From Pogona vitticeps (Eukaryota; Chordata; Lepidosauria; Squamata; Agamidae), in the NCBI RefSeq assembly GCF_051106095.1, contig NC_135794.1, positions 22,136,747 through 22,200,746 on the forward strand: a DNA stretch of 64,000 nucleotides, in the 5' to 3' direction. The notes beneath the pieces are model-generated. The model saw only the letters and a list, made by a program, of their open reading frames with translations, was not told the DNA's origin and did not search any database. The first letter of the stretch is position 1; every line of letters begins with the position of its first letter. Shown here in pieces: positions 33,333 to 44,209 of the stretch. A program made the translations under genes and the position numbers.

Positions 33333-34711
33333 GAAAGATGGGCAAGAGAGTGGCAGACATAGGAGAGCCGCATCGAAGACCTCATTGAGCCCTGGCCTGA
33401 CCAGCTGCAATGACTAGCAATCCATAAACAACTTGAGGCAAAATGGCGGAAGATGGTGGACAGCACTTCGAAATTCTTGAGATCCACCAGCAAATGTTAA
33501 GAAAAAGGTTCTAACTCACTGGTGGCACTCAACAAGCCCTGCTGGTACTTAGGGACACTCCTTACTGTGTTGTTCCTGCTCGTTGTCTATGGCCTGGGAG
33601 ATTCATTTAGCCATCAATCCTTGTCCTTCTTTATGGAACATTGCTTCCATGGAGAGGAACTGAATATCAACAAGGTTCCTAAAGATCATTGCCAGGTCAA
33701 CAACTTGTGCCGAAACACCATCTCCGGTATGGAGACATGTATAAAGGTACAAATATTTGCCATGTAGGCCCACTCTTGTGTCTAAGGAACTACACTTGCT
33801 TACGAACGTTCACGTTAAAATCTAGCCATCAGTCCTTAAGGTGTTACAATGACTTTGTCTTCTTTATTTTTCATTTCGTCTTTTGGTTTTGCCTAGTAAG
33901 AAAATGTTTCTTTCTTTCCCAGCCCTGCTCCCGGTCATGAGAATATTCCCCTAGTGTTACAACATTGAAAAAAGTTATTTCTGGGGCAATGGACGTTGCC
34001 TGGGATCAGATTTCCAAAAAAAGAAAGAGAGAGCCACTTTCTCCAGATTTGCTTAGTGCCACGTATGAACTGGAAAGCTTGCTGAATCAGATCGCAGCGA
34101 GTTCTGGTTTGCCTAGAAAACAATGTCCAAATTATAACTCGGGATGATTCATAATAGCTTATATTTTTCTGCTAAGGAGGAAATCATAAATCCTGCAACA
34201 CAGGCCAAAAAAAAGAGGGCCATTTATTTCCTCAACAGAAGGGTTTGGTCTGTATTTTTAGCAGGACAACCCAAAAAAACTGGAACTCCAGTGCCAGCTG
34301 GTGACGTTTCCTTCTGTCGGTTCCGATTTCCCCAGCGGTAAAGATGCCAAGGCATCTTGGAGAAACCGAGAGGCTGTTCTGTCATTCTAATAAGACTGAG
34401 CTACTCAGGGGCCTGTTTCTGACAATTTCACCCATTCTGCCCGTAGCTTTTAGGTGGAGCTGGTCCCACCTATTGTTGGCCACAAACGTGTGGATTTAAG
34501 AGAAGGTTGCCAAACATATCAGGAAAAGATGTTGACTGTTGTCACAATATCGTCACAAATTTGTTAGTCGTATAACCCTGCTCCCGGCGAACTGGATGAG
34601 TGAGTCCCAAGAAGGTGATAGAACCCCTCAAGAACAGCCAAAAAAAAATATACAAGACTGCAGTATTCACAAATATCCCCAAGATTTGTAGATGTGGAAA
34701 AGATCTTGGTA
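33333..34711. other. Intergenic DNA with an unexplained small frame
   Basis: An 81-codon frame at 33522-33767 (+) begins with a hydrophobic stretch resembling a signal peptide, but no supporting promoter, splice or family is seen. 33820-33880 (CAGTCCTTAAGGTGTTACAA) resembles a dispersed repeat tail. Nothing else is recognised. Confidence 0.3.
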
Positions 34712-34853
34712 CAGTGGTGCCTCACTAGACAGTTACCCCGCATGACAGTTTTTTCGCTAGACATTGGCTTTTTGCAATCGCTATAGCCATTCGCAAAACA
34801 GTGATTCCTATGAGGGAATTTTGCTGGACAATGTTTGGTCCCTGTTGGATCAT
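34712..34853. mobile_element. Tigger-like element, left end only
   Basis: TA followed by CAGTGGTGCCTCACTAGACA, then GCTAGACATTGGCTTTTTGC. The right terminal repeat is not found, so it is truncated. Confidence 0.55.
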
Positions 34854-35640
34854 GCTGGTCACTTTTTTGTGTGTGAAAAGGTGAGGTGGAAGAGTATCCG
34901 TCAGTTCCTTGAACTCTGTACTGTTGCCACACATTAACCACTGAAGTTTGCCGGAGATGAGTCTCCTATTATTTATGTGTTTCAACCATTCTTTCCAAGA
35001 AGCAAATGTTACTTCTGCACAATACAAACCCTTTGTTGCCTCTTGAAATAAGGTCCAATGTACCCCTCTTTTTTTCTCTTGCAAATTTCTTTTGGGGTTT
35101 GCAGGGCAATGACCAAGAAGGCAGGGCTTCCCGAAAGCCTCAGCTTCGCTTTGTGCTGATTCAACGGGAAAATACGGGTCTTTGGCCCAACCATTACGAT
35201 CTCTGGGACCCACTTCAAATCGTTGCTACAAAATGGCCTTCCTTGTTCCATTAGAGAAGAACCGACAAGACCACAGCTATAGGGTGGTGTGGCTGTGTGC
35301 GCCCACATGGGGAGTGAGCGCCTTCAAACCACAAGGCTGTCATCCTTTTGTGCAATTCACTGTGGCATTAAAACATGAATCACTGGCCTCGGTTAAGCGA
35401 TTGGGTTTCTCTGCTGCTGAACGGGGTTTTGCATAGGCTGCTGGCAAGCATGCAGAGGAGGGCAAGAGAATGAGAAGGTTTGTGGATCGCCGCCATTCCT
35501 TTGGGACTCCAGAAGAAATTGATACCTTTGGGTAGACATGCTGTTTCACCTCCCCTCCCTTCTGGCTGAGCTTTAGAGTAACATCCATGAACGCCGATGC
35601 AGAAAAACAGCAGGGGAAAGAAACAGCATCCAGGATTGTA
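34854..35640. other. Unique intergenic DNA, nothing recognised
   Basis: Overlapping frames on both strands without domains; no repeat named. Confidence 0.4.
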
Positions 35641-35805
35641 GTGACAGCCCTTGCGAGGCAGCGCCTGGAGGAATACTCACGTCCTGAGAAGACAGGATTC
35701 TCTGGAATAGACCGTCATGCTGGGAAAGGTGGGTGGCAGCAGGAAGAGAGGAGGACCCAACACAAGATGGATTGACTCCCTGAAAGAGACTTGGGGAAGG
35801 ATCAC
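35641..35805 (+). mobile_element. BovB/RTE LINE fragment
   Basis: GAGAAGACAGGATTCTCTGG and GGCAGCAGGAAGAGAGGAGG followed by CACAAGATGGATTGACTCCC match the C-terminal RTE segment seen at 14620-14700. Truncated at both ends. Confidence 0.7.
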
Positions 35806-37176
35806 AGCGAATTCCCCAGCTTTGAAAAATGAAGTTTCATTGGGTTTCCCCTAGTTCCTGAAATATTATATATATACCACACATGACAGAACTGTTCCCT
35901 CTTGACTTTTCACTGACCAAAGGCACCGCTTCAGAGGGCGACTCCTGCATTACCAGGAAAGGAAAAAGTCCATCTTCCAATAGAGCGCCGAGGAGGACAT
36001 CAGATTGCATAAAATTCACCTCTGCCGACATATGATGCAACTCTAGGCTTGATTCTTTTAATTTATCCATGAATGCAGTTCGTCTCTCTCCCAGGTCTTC
36101 TTGTTTCTTGATCTTCAAATGAGACTTGGATTGGGCAGTCTTTCGAGTAGAGGACCTTCAGGTAGAGGACTGTCCCCTGCCAAGTAGGATGTGGGGCCAC
36201 CCTACCTTTCCCTCCTCAGATTGAGGAAAGGGGAGGGGATGATTCCATGCTTACTGGGCTGTTCAGGTTGAGTCATACCCTCGTAAACACCCAGCGGCCC
36301 CGTGTGAGTCAAAGAGCGAGGACACCTGTATTTTCCACCCCCATTTCAACGACGCCTCAAGTCATTCACTATAAAAAGAAACAGAATGTTCTCCAGGAGA
36401 AAAAAAAATGGCACATTTTGAAACAGAAAAGGAGGTGGAACAGGAAATGTACAAACACCGATGAAGTTGGACGGGAAGAGTGAATAGATGTGATTTTTTC
36501 TGTTTTTCTGGAACATCCTCTTTTTAAAAAAAAACCACTTAGGCCTGAAATTTTGGGTGCTTATCTGTAGTAGTCAGGTTCTGAATCACTGCGTTTGCAG
36601 TTGACCCTGTTTGTGTTAAATTAAGGTTGCCAACTTTCACACAGGCTTCTTAACTTCAGCACAGATGTGGCAGCTCAGTACACCCTGGTTCCCTCCATTT
36701 GGGACTACCTGTCCCTCTTGAATTTGGCAGACGGCTGGGAGGTTCGCCTCAATTTATGACTGCAAATTTACAAAAATTCGTAAAGGTAGGCAAGGATGGA
36801 AATGCTGGGAGACTTTCAGACATTCCAGGGAGGGACGGCATGGAATTGGGTCTCAAGAGGCTGGCAAAGGAATGCAGCGGTTTCCTCAATTTCTCTTGAG
36901 GGCTGAATTTTATTCTCCCATCTTAAATTCCTCTTCTTCTTATGGGGGATAATCAACAAGCCTCGATCCTGAGCAAAATTCGCATGCCCAGGGAGCATTC
37001 CAGATGCTGCTCTGTCAGAAGATGGAAATTAAATACACACCGAGAGACAGGAGCCAAGGATGTGGTGCATAGAAAATAAATCTGGCTAGTGGGTCAGGCA
37101 AGGTTACAAAGGCCCGAGACCACTCATGGCTTTGCTTCTGTTAATATTGCTCCTACCACATGCGGGTCCTTGAACA
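35806..37176. other. Unique intergenic DNA, nothing recognised
   Basis: No gene or repeat supported. Confidence 0.4.
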
Positions 37177-37184
37177 CTCCAGAG

Positions 37185-37454
37185 TAGAGATGTAAAATTT
37201 GGAAATTTTGAAGCCATATGAAACAGATTTGGAAGAAAATGGGAGGGGGAAAATCTGCCCCTCCCCCCAATTTTTCCAGTTTTTTCCCCCAGAACTTCCT
37301 ATCTCTGATTTTGGAGGAACCATAAGTAGAGATGGGAGGGCCTGGGGGAAAAATGGAAAAAAATTTGGGAAAATGCAAGCTTTCCTACATTTCCACCCAC
37401 CCACCCAAAGCCATTTTATATGGCTTCAGAATTTCCGGAAATTTTACATCTCTA
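37185..37454. mobile_element. hAT MITE (TAGAGATGTAAAATTT family) with perfect duplication
   Basis: Inverted ends TAGAGATGTAAAATTTGG and AAATTTTACATCTCTA, with GAAGCCATATGAAA mirrored by ATATGGCTTC further in. The 8-bp duplication CTCCAGAG is identical on both sides (37177-37184, 37455-37462). 270 bp with no transposase. Internal GAGATGGGAG words suggest a composite history. Confidence 0.85.
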
Positions 37455-37462
37455 CTCCAGAG

Positions 37463-39340
37463 AAACGGAAAAGTACCGAGGCCTGGCAGAACAATGCAAA
37501 CAATGCTGGTATATGTTTTATCAGCCTATTGTCATCTAAAACTCTATTTGCGAGTAACAAAGCCTCAGAAGAAGCAGTGCAGCCTGTTCCGATACCCATC
37601 AGCGGGCCGGCTCTTCTGTCGGACAGAGTGAGGCTGCTATCTCAGTCTTTGGATTACTACCTATGGGCAGAAAAAGAGTTAATTATTTGATTTGCGGTTA
37701 TTCTGTTTTTTGGGGGGTCAGAAGCAGGAAAAAGAGTTTATGGAATCTGCTGCCTCATGGACCCAGTTCGGGATTTGGGGTCACCCAAGCTACTTGAATC
37801 GATTTCTGTTCAGACTTCTTAAAAGACCAGGTTCACACCATGTGGTGTTTAAACCGCTTTCTGCTTTCACATGCCCTGAATGCAAACCAAATTTATTTCT
37901 GCCGATTTAAACCGGTTTTGGCATTGACACTGCTGAAATTGACTCGTTTCCACAAAGCCACATGGAATTGAATCAATTTTAGGAAATGAAGTTTTGTGGG
38001 GGGGGGTTTATGCCCCTGGGGGGGGGGAACTCACTTTGCAACCCACATCCATCGATTTCACCCTTGCGTCGTGTGGATGTTGACATCTAAATTGATTTAA
38101 ATGGTGCTGAAAGGCGCTTCTAAGTGCCAGGGAGACCCACGGGCTGGCTGTGTAGGAATTGTGCCTCTTGGTGGGGGTGGCCATGAACAGGCATTTGATG
38201 GTGTTGTTTTTTTCCCTCAGGCAGCAAACCATCTGGGGACGGTCCTGGCTCCTGGAAAGGTGTTGGAAAGAACACAGGCTTCTCCATCGAGAGCAGCCTT
38301 GGGAATGTTGCCGCCAGCAGCAGGCGAGGGATTTCTCCGAAGGGGCGACAAGCCTTCTCTGTGCAAGGAGCCAACCAGAACGTCTTGTTCCCCTGACCTG
38401 CCAGGTCCTTGTGGACATCGGTTCTCTGGCTTGGACACCCGACACAAGATGTCCGGGAAACAGAGAGAGAGCCTGAGCCCCCGACTTAGGCAAATTTCAC
38501 ACACCCCTTTCAGATATGGTTTCCAAGGTAAACGCAAACACGCTTTTCATTGGGAAACGGTGGCCAGGGGCTCATCCCACAGGTGACAGCACCTCCACAG
38601 TTTTGGATGGCTCAGGCACAGCTTGTTCCCATGCGAAACTGGAAGCCGATGATCACTCTCACCCATAGAAATGACTTTCTCAGGAGAGGAAAAAAATGCC
38701 CCCCACCAAGATCCACTGCTGCCATCTGGGAATCATTTTAGGGCAAAAGAGGGACCAAATATAGCAGGTCAGAGATGTAAACTTTACTTTTCAGAAGAAT
38801 GAACAAAACTCTATTACGTATTTATTTATTTTTTTGCAACCTTGTATGCTGAGCTGGGGCGGTTGTCAATCTATCCATCACTAACCAATCGTTCCTTATC
38901 TGCTTTTGAGTTCAAAGAGAGCTCCGCCTCTCTGCTGAGTTCTTTTCCCCCCCTCTCTACTGTTTGTTGGTAGTAAGGAGTTTGTTGCTGAAAACAGTCA
39001 TGTTTGTCAGTTGGCTGTTCATCCGTAAGTAACAAAACATTTCTTCTTCTTTTAGTCCTAATGTCTTGGAGTGAGTTATGGAGTCCAAAAAAAAGTAACT
39101 TTCCCAACCTCTACAGAAGTGAGGGGGAAATGTAATAGAATCTAAAATGGAGCTGAAAAACAGAACTTGACCAGAGACAGACATTCATAGGAAAAACTTC
39201 AGCTTTGTCAACCCTGTCCTGTTTTACCTTCCAGTGTTGTTCTATGGGAAGACAGAGGTCTTTCTGGGTTCTCTTGCTAAGACTTTATCTCAAACCTCCA
39301 GACGTGAAAGCAAACAGTTCAGCTTGGAGAGAGAAAAAGA
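37463..39340. other. Unique intergenic DNA
   Basis: Paired G-runs lie at about 37998-38029. 38100-38600 has overlapping frames over 100 codons on both strands with no recognisable domain; treated as chance in GC-rich sequence. Confidence 0.35.
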
Positions 39341-39504
39341 TGATGTAGGTCTCTGGCTGTGGAGCCAGAAGTTGGGAGTTCGATTCCCCCACTGTGCCTC
39401 CTGAGAGTAAGGCCAGCCAGACTGCCATTATAGAAGTCTTCTTCTTCTTCTTCTTCTTCTTCTTCTTCTTCTTCTTCTTCTTCTTCTTCTTCTTCTTCTT
39501 CTTC

Positions 39505-39546
<42 letters not shown>
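39341..39546 (+). mobile_element. tRNA-derived SINE with (TTC)n(ATC)n compound tail
   Basis: The head remnant GTAGGTCTCTGGCTGTGGAG and B box GTTGGGAGTTCGATTCCC are followed by GCCTCCTGAGAGTAAGGCCA, then about 23 TTC units (39438-39507) and 13 ATC units (39508-39546). The GAA/TTC tract is long enough to be unstable. Confidence 0.8.
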
Positions 39547-40725
39547 TCAGTTCTCGGAGCTGTAGCCTAAAGATTCTGATTACAGAAAAACAAGTCGACA
39601 CCAAAGAAACAAAAATATTCACATCTGGTCCTCCTCACCCTTCTGGGCTGGAGAAAATGCCACCTGGTTTTTTTCAATGCAGTCTTCCCATGGCCTGCCA
39701 CCCACCGATGCCCTGGCCTTGAAGCTTTCCAGCTGTCCCCTCTTTGCCCACCGCTTAAACCAGGGCTGACCTTCTGTGTCCTCGGGATTCCATCTAACCT
39801 CCGGAGGGTGGCCAGGAGGAGGAGGATGGTAGTAGCTTTCATTAGGCAATGTGATTTGCTCATGGGTGGCTTAGTTGGGGAGGGTGGGGAGCGGCGCTCT
39901 TCACTGAGAATGCTATGCACCATGATGGAGCCAGGATGTGGACTGGTTTCTGAAGAAGATGAAGGAAAAGGGTTGAGAAGGACAAGATTCATGGGCCTGA
40001 GAACTTAGACCAGCTTTGGTGGCCCCAGTGTCTAACTCCAGTAGACCGATCACGTCCTTGGGCTCCACCACCACAGCTAGCAGGAGGTCTTGGGGATTTC
40101 TCCTGGATTTGACAAAAATGGTGTTGGAGGAGGGGTCAAACCAAGACGGGGTTCCCTTAATAGAGGAAATCTTGCTGGGGCAAGATTATGGCCCATTCTG
40201 ACTCTTCCAGGCACTTGAAAGCCAACCTCAAACTTCAAGGGTTTCCTTCTGGCCATCTGAACCTTCCACATTGTTCTCCTCCTCCATTTGCTGTCTGGAA
40301 TCTTTCTCCCAGTGGCTGACAAGAGTTTTTCTTGTTCGTTCCACCTTGACATTTCCAGTAAAGCCCATTTTTTTAAAGGTACAGTTTCTTCGGTGACAGC
40401 TGTAATTACGTGTGAAAAAGCTCACCTCCGTTAAGTGAAGGAAAACAAAAATCAACCTAATAGAATCTTTTCTCTCGCCAGGTCCCGGGAGATTCGTTTG
40501 GCAAAGAAAAATCAGCCAAGATATACAAGAGCTCGGACGGCCTGTGGGCTCTTACCAAGCACAATGCTGGACCGCATACGTTACGGAAGGTGCTGAGTTC
40601 AAAATTTATTGTCTCCCCATAGGGCTGGGAAACTATCCTGCCTAAAAACCCCAGAGGATGGAGTCCCTTACTCTTTGGTAAATTTATGTAGGTCAATAGA
40701 CAGATAGTAGCCGAACTAGGAAAAC
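39547..40725. other. Unique intergenic DNA
   Basis: A 141-codon frame on the - strand (39567-39992) overlaps another frame and shows no known domain, so it is not called as a gene. No repeats recognised. Confidence 0.35.
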
Positions 40726-40808
40726 TTTTTATGACTGCATATCCCAGTATCCCCTGTTCATTTCTTGGCCAATGAACAGGGGATTCTAGAATATGTAGTC
40801 ATAAAAAA
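40726..40808. repeat. Compact palindrome, MITE-like
   Basis: Arms of about 37 bases (40726-40762 and 40771-40808) are near-perfect reverse complements around an 8-base loop, with TATCCCCTGTTCATT mirrored by AATGAACAGGGGAT. It can form a hairpin. Probably a tiny MITE; family unknown. Confidence 0.75.
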
Positions 40809-42320
40809 ACATATGTAGTCTTGGTCCGACCGGCTGTTGATATCCAGGGCCGTAGACTTGGGTAAGGCTATCCAGACTAAGAACCCCAAAATATGGAACG
40901 TCAAATATGTAAAAATCTTGTGGCCAATTGACTGGTGAAATTTAAGAAAATAAAGGACTGTTCCTCTCAGACCTATTCACTTTCCTTTAAAAAACAAACA
41001 AACATAAACTTACTTCATGGGGGGTCACTGTATTCTCCACCTCTTTTTCCAAGGGGGACTCACATCTATGGGGTGAGAGGGTTGCCTCAGAGACAAACAT
41101 GGCTCCTTATTGAGTGAGGTGGAATATGGCCATTTGGGATCTCTATAGTCCGAGCGGGAAGTATCCTTTCTGAGTTCTAGGAGGAAAAGAGGTCTTGCAG
41201 GCTTAGTTTGCTACCTTTCTGCCAGAAAGGGGGCTAGAGGTGGCCAACAATAGTAAACGACTGATGAAGACCAAACTTGGAATGTGAAGGGGCACATCAA
41301 ATACATGGAAATAAATTTGAAACAGAACCATGGAACCATAAGTCTGAAATCTGATTTTGAGCATCGGATTTCATTCCAGCTCTGCAGTTCTATTTCCGGA
41401 ATTGCATTGCGAGTCCCAAACAAGGTCGATGGACCGATTTAGCAGATTTACATAACTGTTGGCTTCCCATTACAGAAGGGCTCCATGGAACCGATTCTTA
41501 GCAGGGACTAGAGCTAGGATCCTGGCCTAAGATTCCAAGTTCTTCCCTGTTGTGTTTTGTCTTTTTTAAAACAACAACAACAAAACCACCAATGCGTTGC
41601 AGTTCCTGGGATGCGACTCTCCACCTCTACTCTGCTCTACTCAGCCCCACAGAAGGAGTTCTTTGGGAAGATAGCCCTGCCTTGCAGCAGTTAAGACTTG
41701 CGGGGCCGATTGGGTTCCTCCCAGGGCTCAAAGTCTATGAATCAGCATCCCCGGGACTCGGATGAAGTTGTTCGTTTGTGGAAGCGCTATGATTCGGAGG
41801 TCCCATCCCTGTTCACAAATATTGACACAGCAGGGGCCGAGCCCGGTGCTAGGAATAACATTTTGAGATTGATTTCCATCCGACGAATCTTTCAGTGAGT
41901 CTAACTGCAACAGCACCCGTAGCAGCAGAATTATTATTTTTTAAAGAGTTCTGTGTCCCATTCTGTGCATTTCATCAGGCATTTGGGCATGCCCTTAAGA
42001 AACGTAGACCTCAATCCAGAGCAGATCCACTGAATCAATTCCTGTCAACACATAGGTAGGGTCTACACATGAGCAAGGGCCTAGAATGGTTCCGGAAAGA
42101 ACTTTTTGAAAACCTGTGTTCCCGGTGGCCTTGCTGACACAGAAGGGTTCTGGAGGTTGTGTTTCTATATGTTTATTTTATGTTTAGGCCAACCTTTCTC
42201 CCACAGTCCAAAAAAGACCATTTTTCTAAGCTACGTATACAGCCTAGACCGGGCAAAAGTTCTTGTTGCTTAAATGGTGCCCATACCAGACAACAGGTGG
42301 ACAATTCTCTGGCCCAGCTT
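40809..42320. other. Unique intergenic DNA, nothing recognised
   Basis: No gene, RNA or named repeat seen. Confidence 0.4.
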
Positions 42321-42321
42321 C

Positions 42322-42412
42322 AATGGTAGTGAAGGAGGCACCCAGAGGGAATCGAATTCCCAACCTCCGGTTCTGCAGACAGAGACCTAAGCCACCGACC
42401 TATCCAGCAGTT
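42322..42412 (-). mobile_element. tRNA-derived SINE head
   Basis: GAATCGAATTCCCAACCTCC (reversed B box) and CAGACAGAGACCTAAGCCAC, ending CCTATCCAGC. Only the tRNA-like head remains. Confidence 0.6.
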
Positions 42413-42638
42413 AAGGACATAGATTGTGGTCCAAATCACAATCTTTTTCCACATGTGATCACACCTTTAGTTTCAGAAGACCCTGATGATGGTTCCTACA
42501 CATGCACGTATGCTTGCAGACATCACGGAGGAGACATGCCAGATGCCACCTCTCTCCAACAAAGGACCAGATTGACTTCCAAGAAAAAAAAGAATGTAAA
42601 ATCCAAGTGTAACAACCTGTGTGTCAATAAGGGGGTGG

Positions 42639-42878
42639 CTTAGCTGATTGGATAGCTCAGTGGTTTAGGTCTTTGGATGCCGAGCCAGAGGTTGGGAGTT
42701 TGATTCCCCTACGGGGCCTCCTGGGAGAAGAGCCAGCCTGGGTGGCCTTGGGCAAGCTGCACAGTCCCAGGGCACCCCAGAAGAAGGGGGTGAGAAATCA
42801 CTAATCTACCTGGAAAATGCTGAAAAGGCTCGCCATAAATCAGAACTAACTTGACGGCATGATTATTATTGTTATTAG
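42639..42878 (+). mobile_element. Full-length tRNA-derived SINE
   Basis: The best copy in the window: A box region GATAGCTCAGTGGTTTAGG, B box GGTTGGGAGTTTGATTCC, body GAGAAGAGCCAGCCTGGGTG, 3' end CAGAACTAACTTGACGGCAT and a TTATTATTGTTATTA tail. The internal boxes imply RNA polymerase III transcription when active. Confidence 0.85.
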
Positions 42879-44143
42879 AAAAGACAAGAAGGGGGAAAGA
42901 TGCTTGAGCCAACCTGTACTTCATTGTTTCCCCACTGGCTCAGGCTACTAAGCACATGTTTGATGCTCCAGAATGGCCAGATCTCTCCCCTAGCAAAGCA
43001 TCCTCACCATAGGCTACTCCCATGTCTTTTACACACATAAGTGTTGGGTTCTGTTTTTGTTTGTTCAGGAAAGGAGTGGAGGGGTGAGGGAGACATGTTG
43101 TACCCATTTATTTATTTATTCCTTAGCTGTCTTAGCAAAACTCGCAAACAGAAGAAAACAATCCCCTGAGATATTTTTTCCCTCAGCACTCTGCTGGAAG
43201 TCTTTTTTTAAAAACTCCAAGATGACTTCATGTTCATTCAAAAGGAATTCTTCCATTGCTTGTTATCATGGGCATCAGTCGCCCATCACGACCTGGATAA
43301 GGAACGGTGAAGATCAACAGTCCAACCGCAGATGGGTTGGGAAGGAACAGATCAGCTCTTGCTTTTGTTTATAGTAGGCTTCCCGAAATCCCGGGCTGAA
43401 ATCCTGTTGCTTAGCGTAGTACGTCCCAACTAGAATGGACCTACTGAATCAGTGAGGATTGGGGTGGGTCACCTCTAGAGGTGGGCACAAAGCACTAGTT
43501 AAGTAATTCGCGCCTGTTCGTTTCTTGGGCGAACATGTATTCGGTATTTCCCAGCCCCACCTCCTCAATTGCCAACTTTTCTGTAAGTTCCATTGAGTCA
43601 ATGGGCCCAATCCAGCAATAGGATTTCAGCTCCTGACTCCAAAATATGCCAAAAAACAAACAGGCCAGGGGGAGGCGATTCAAGCACAAACATGAAGCGC
43701 CATGGCTGAATGGCCTCTGTATTCATGGTCTTCCTTTCAGAAAGAGCTTGGGAAAGTTACTCAGTTTTGGACTAGCCCTTTCCTCATCCCAGCCAGAGGA
43801 TCTGGGAGCAGTAATCTAATCACAAACTTTTCCAGGCCCTGGGTGAGAGGTAAATGTTTGTACAGGTTTCATAAATCTGTTGGGAAAGTGGTGTGTCAAA
43901 GGGAAGGATCCATTCTGCACTGAGGGTCACAGTTGGTGGTGGGATTCTGGCACTCAGGTGGGCCCAAAAGGAAGTCGCTAAATGGCCAATGATGTGTGGG
44001 AACTCAGGGGATAATCAGACACATAACTCTAGAATCATGGAAGTAGAATTTCTGAGGCACAGACCTAAGCTAGCCTCCAGAGGACTTGATGCCTTCCCCA
44101 ACAGGATCAGAAACCTCAGCCTACTCCCACCGGGACACCCACA
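42879..44143. other. Unique intergenic DNA
   Basis: TAGAGGTGGGCACAAAGCAC at 43476 resembles a lone hAT-type terminal repeat with no partner found. Nothing else recognised. Confidence 0.4.
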
Positions 44144-44175
44144 CCCCCACCCACCCACCCACCCACCCACCCACC

Positions 44176-44208
<33 letters not shown>

Positions 44209-44209
44209 T
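44144..44209. repeat. (CCCA)n then (CA)n microsatellite
   Basis: About ten CCCA units pass into about eleven CA units, a compound tract. Confidence 0.93.

Noticed and set aside
33522-33767. 81-codon frame with a hydrophobic, signal-peptide-like start
   Set aside because: No homologue recognised, no promoter or poly(A) context, and it lies next to repeat-like sequence; hydrophobic starts occur by chance.
38101-38586. 161-codon + frame with an equally long antisense frame
   Set aside because: Mirrored open frames in GC-rich DNA are typical chance products; no known motif on either strand.
39567-39992. 141-codon - strand frame
   Set aside because: It overlaps another frame of similar quality, has Ser/Pro-rich content without a domain, and lacks splice or promoter support.
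42639-42730. tRNA-like A and B boxes suggesting a tRNA gene
   Set aside because: No complete cloverleaf, and the segment continues into a SINE body repeated many times in the window.
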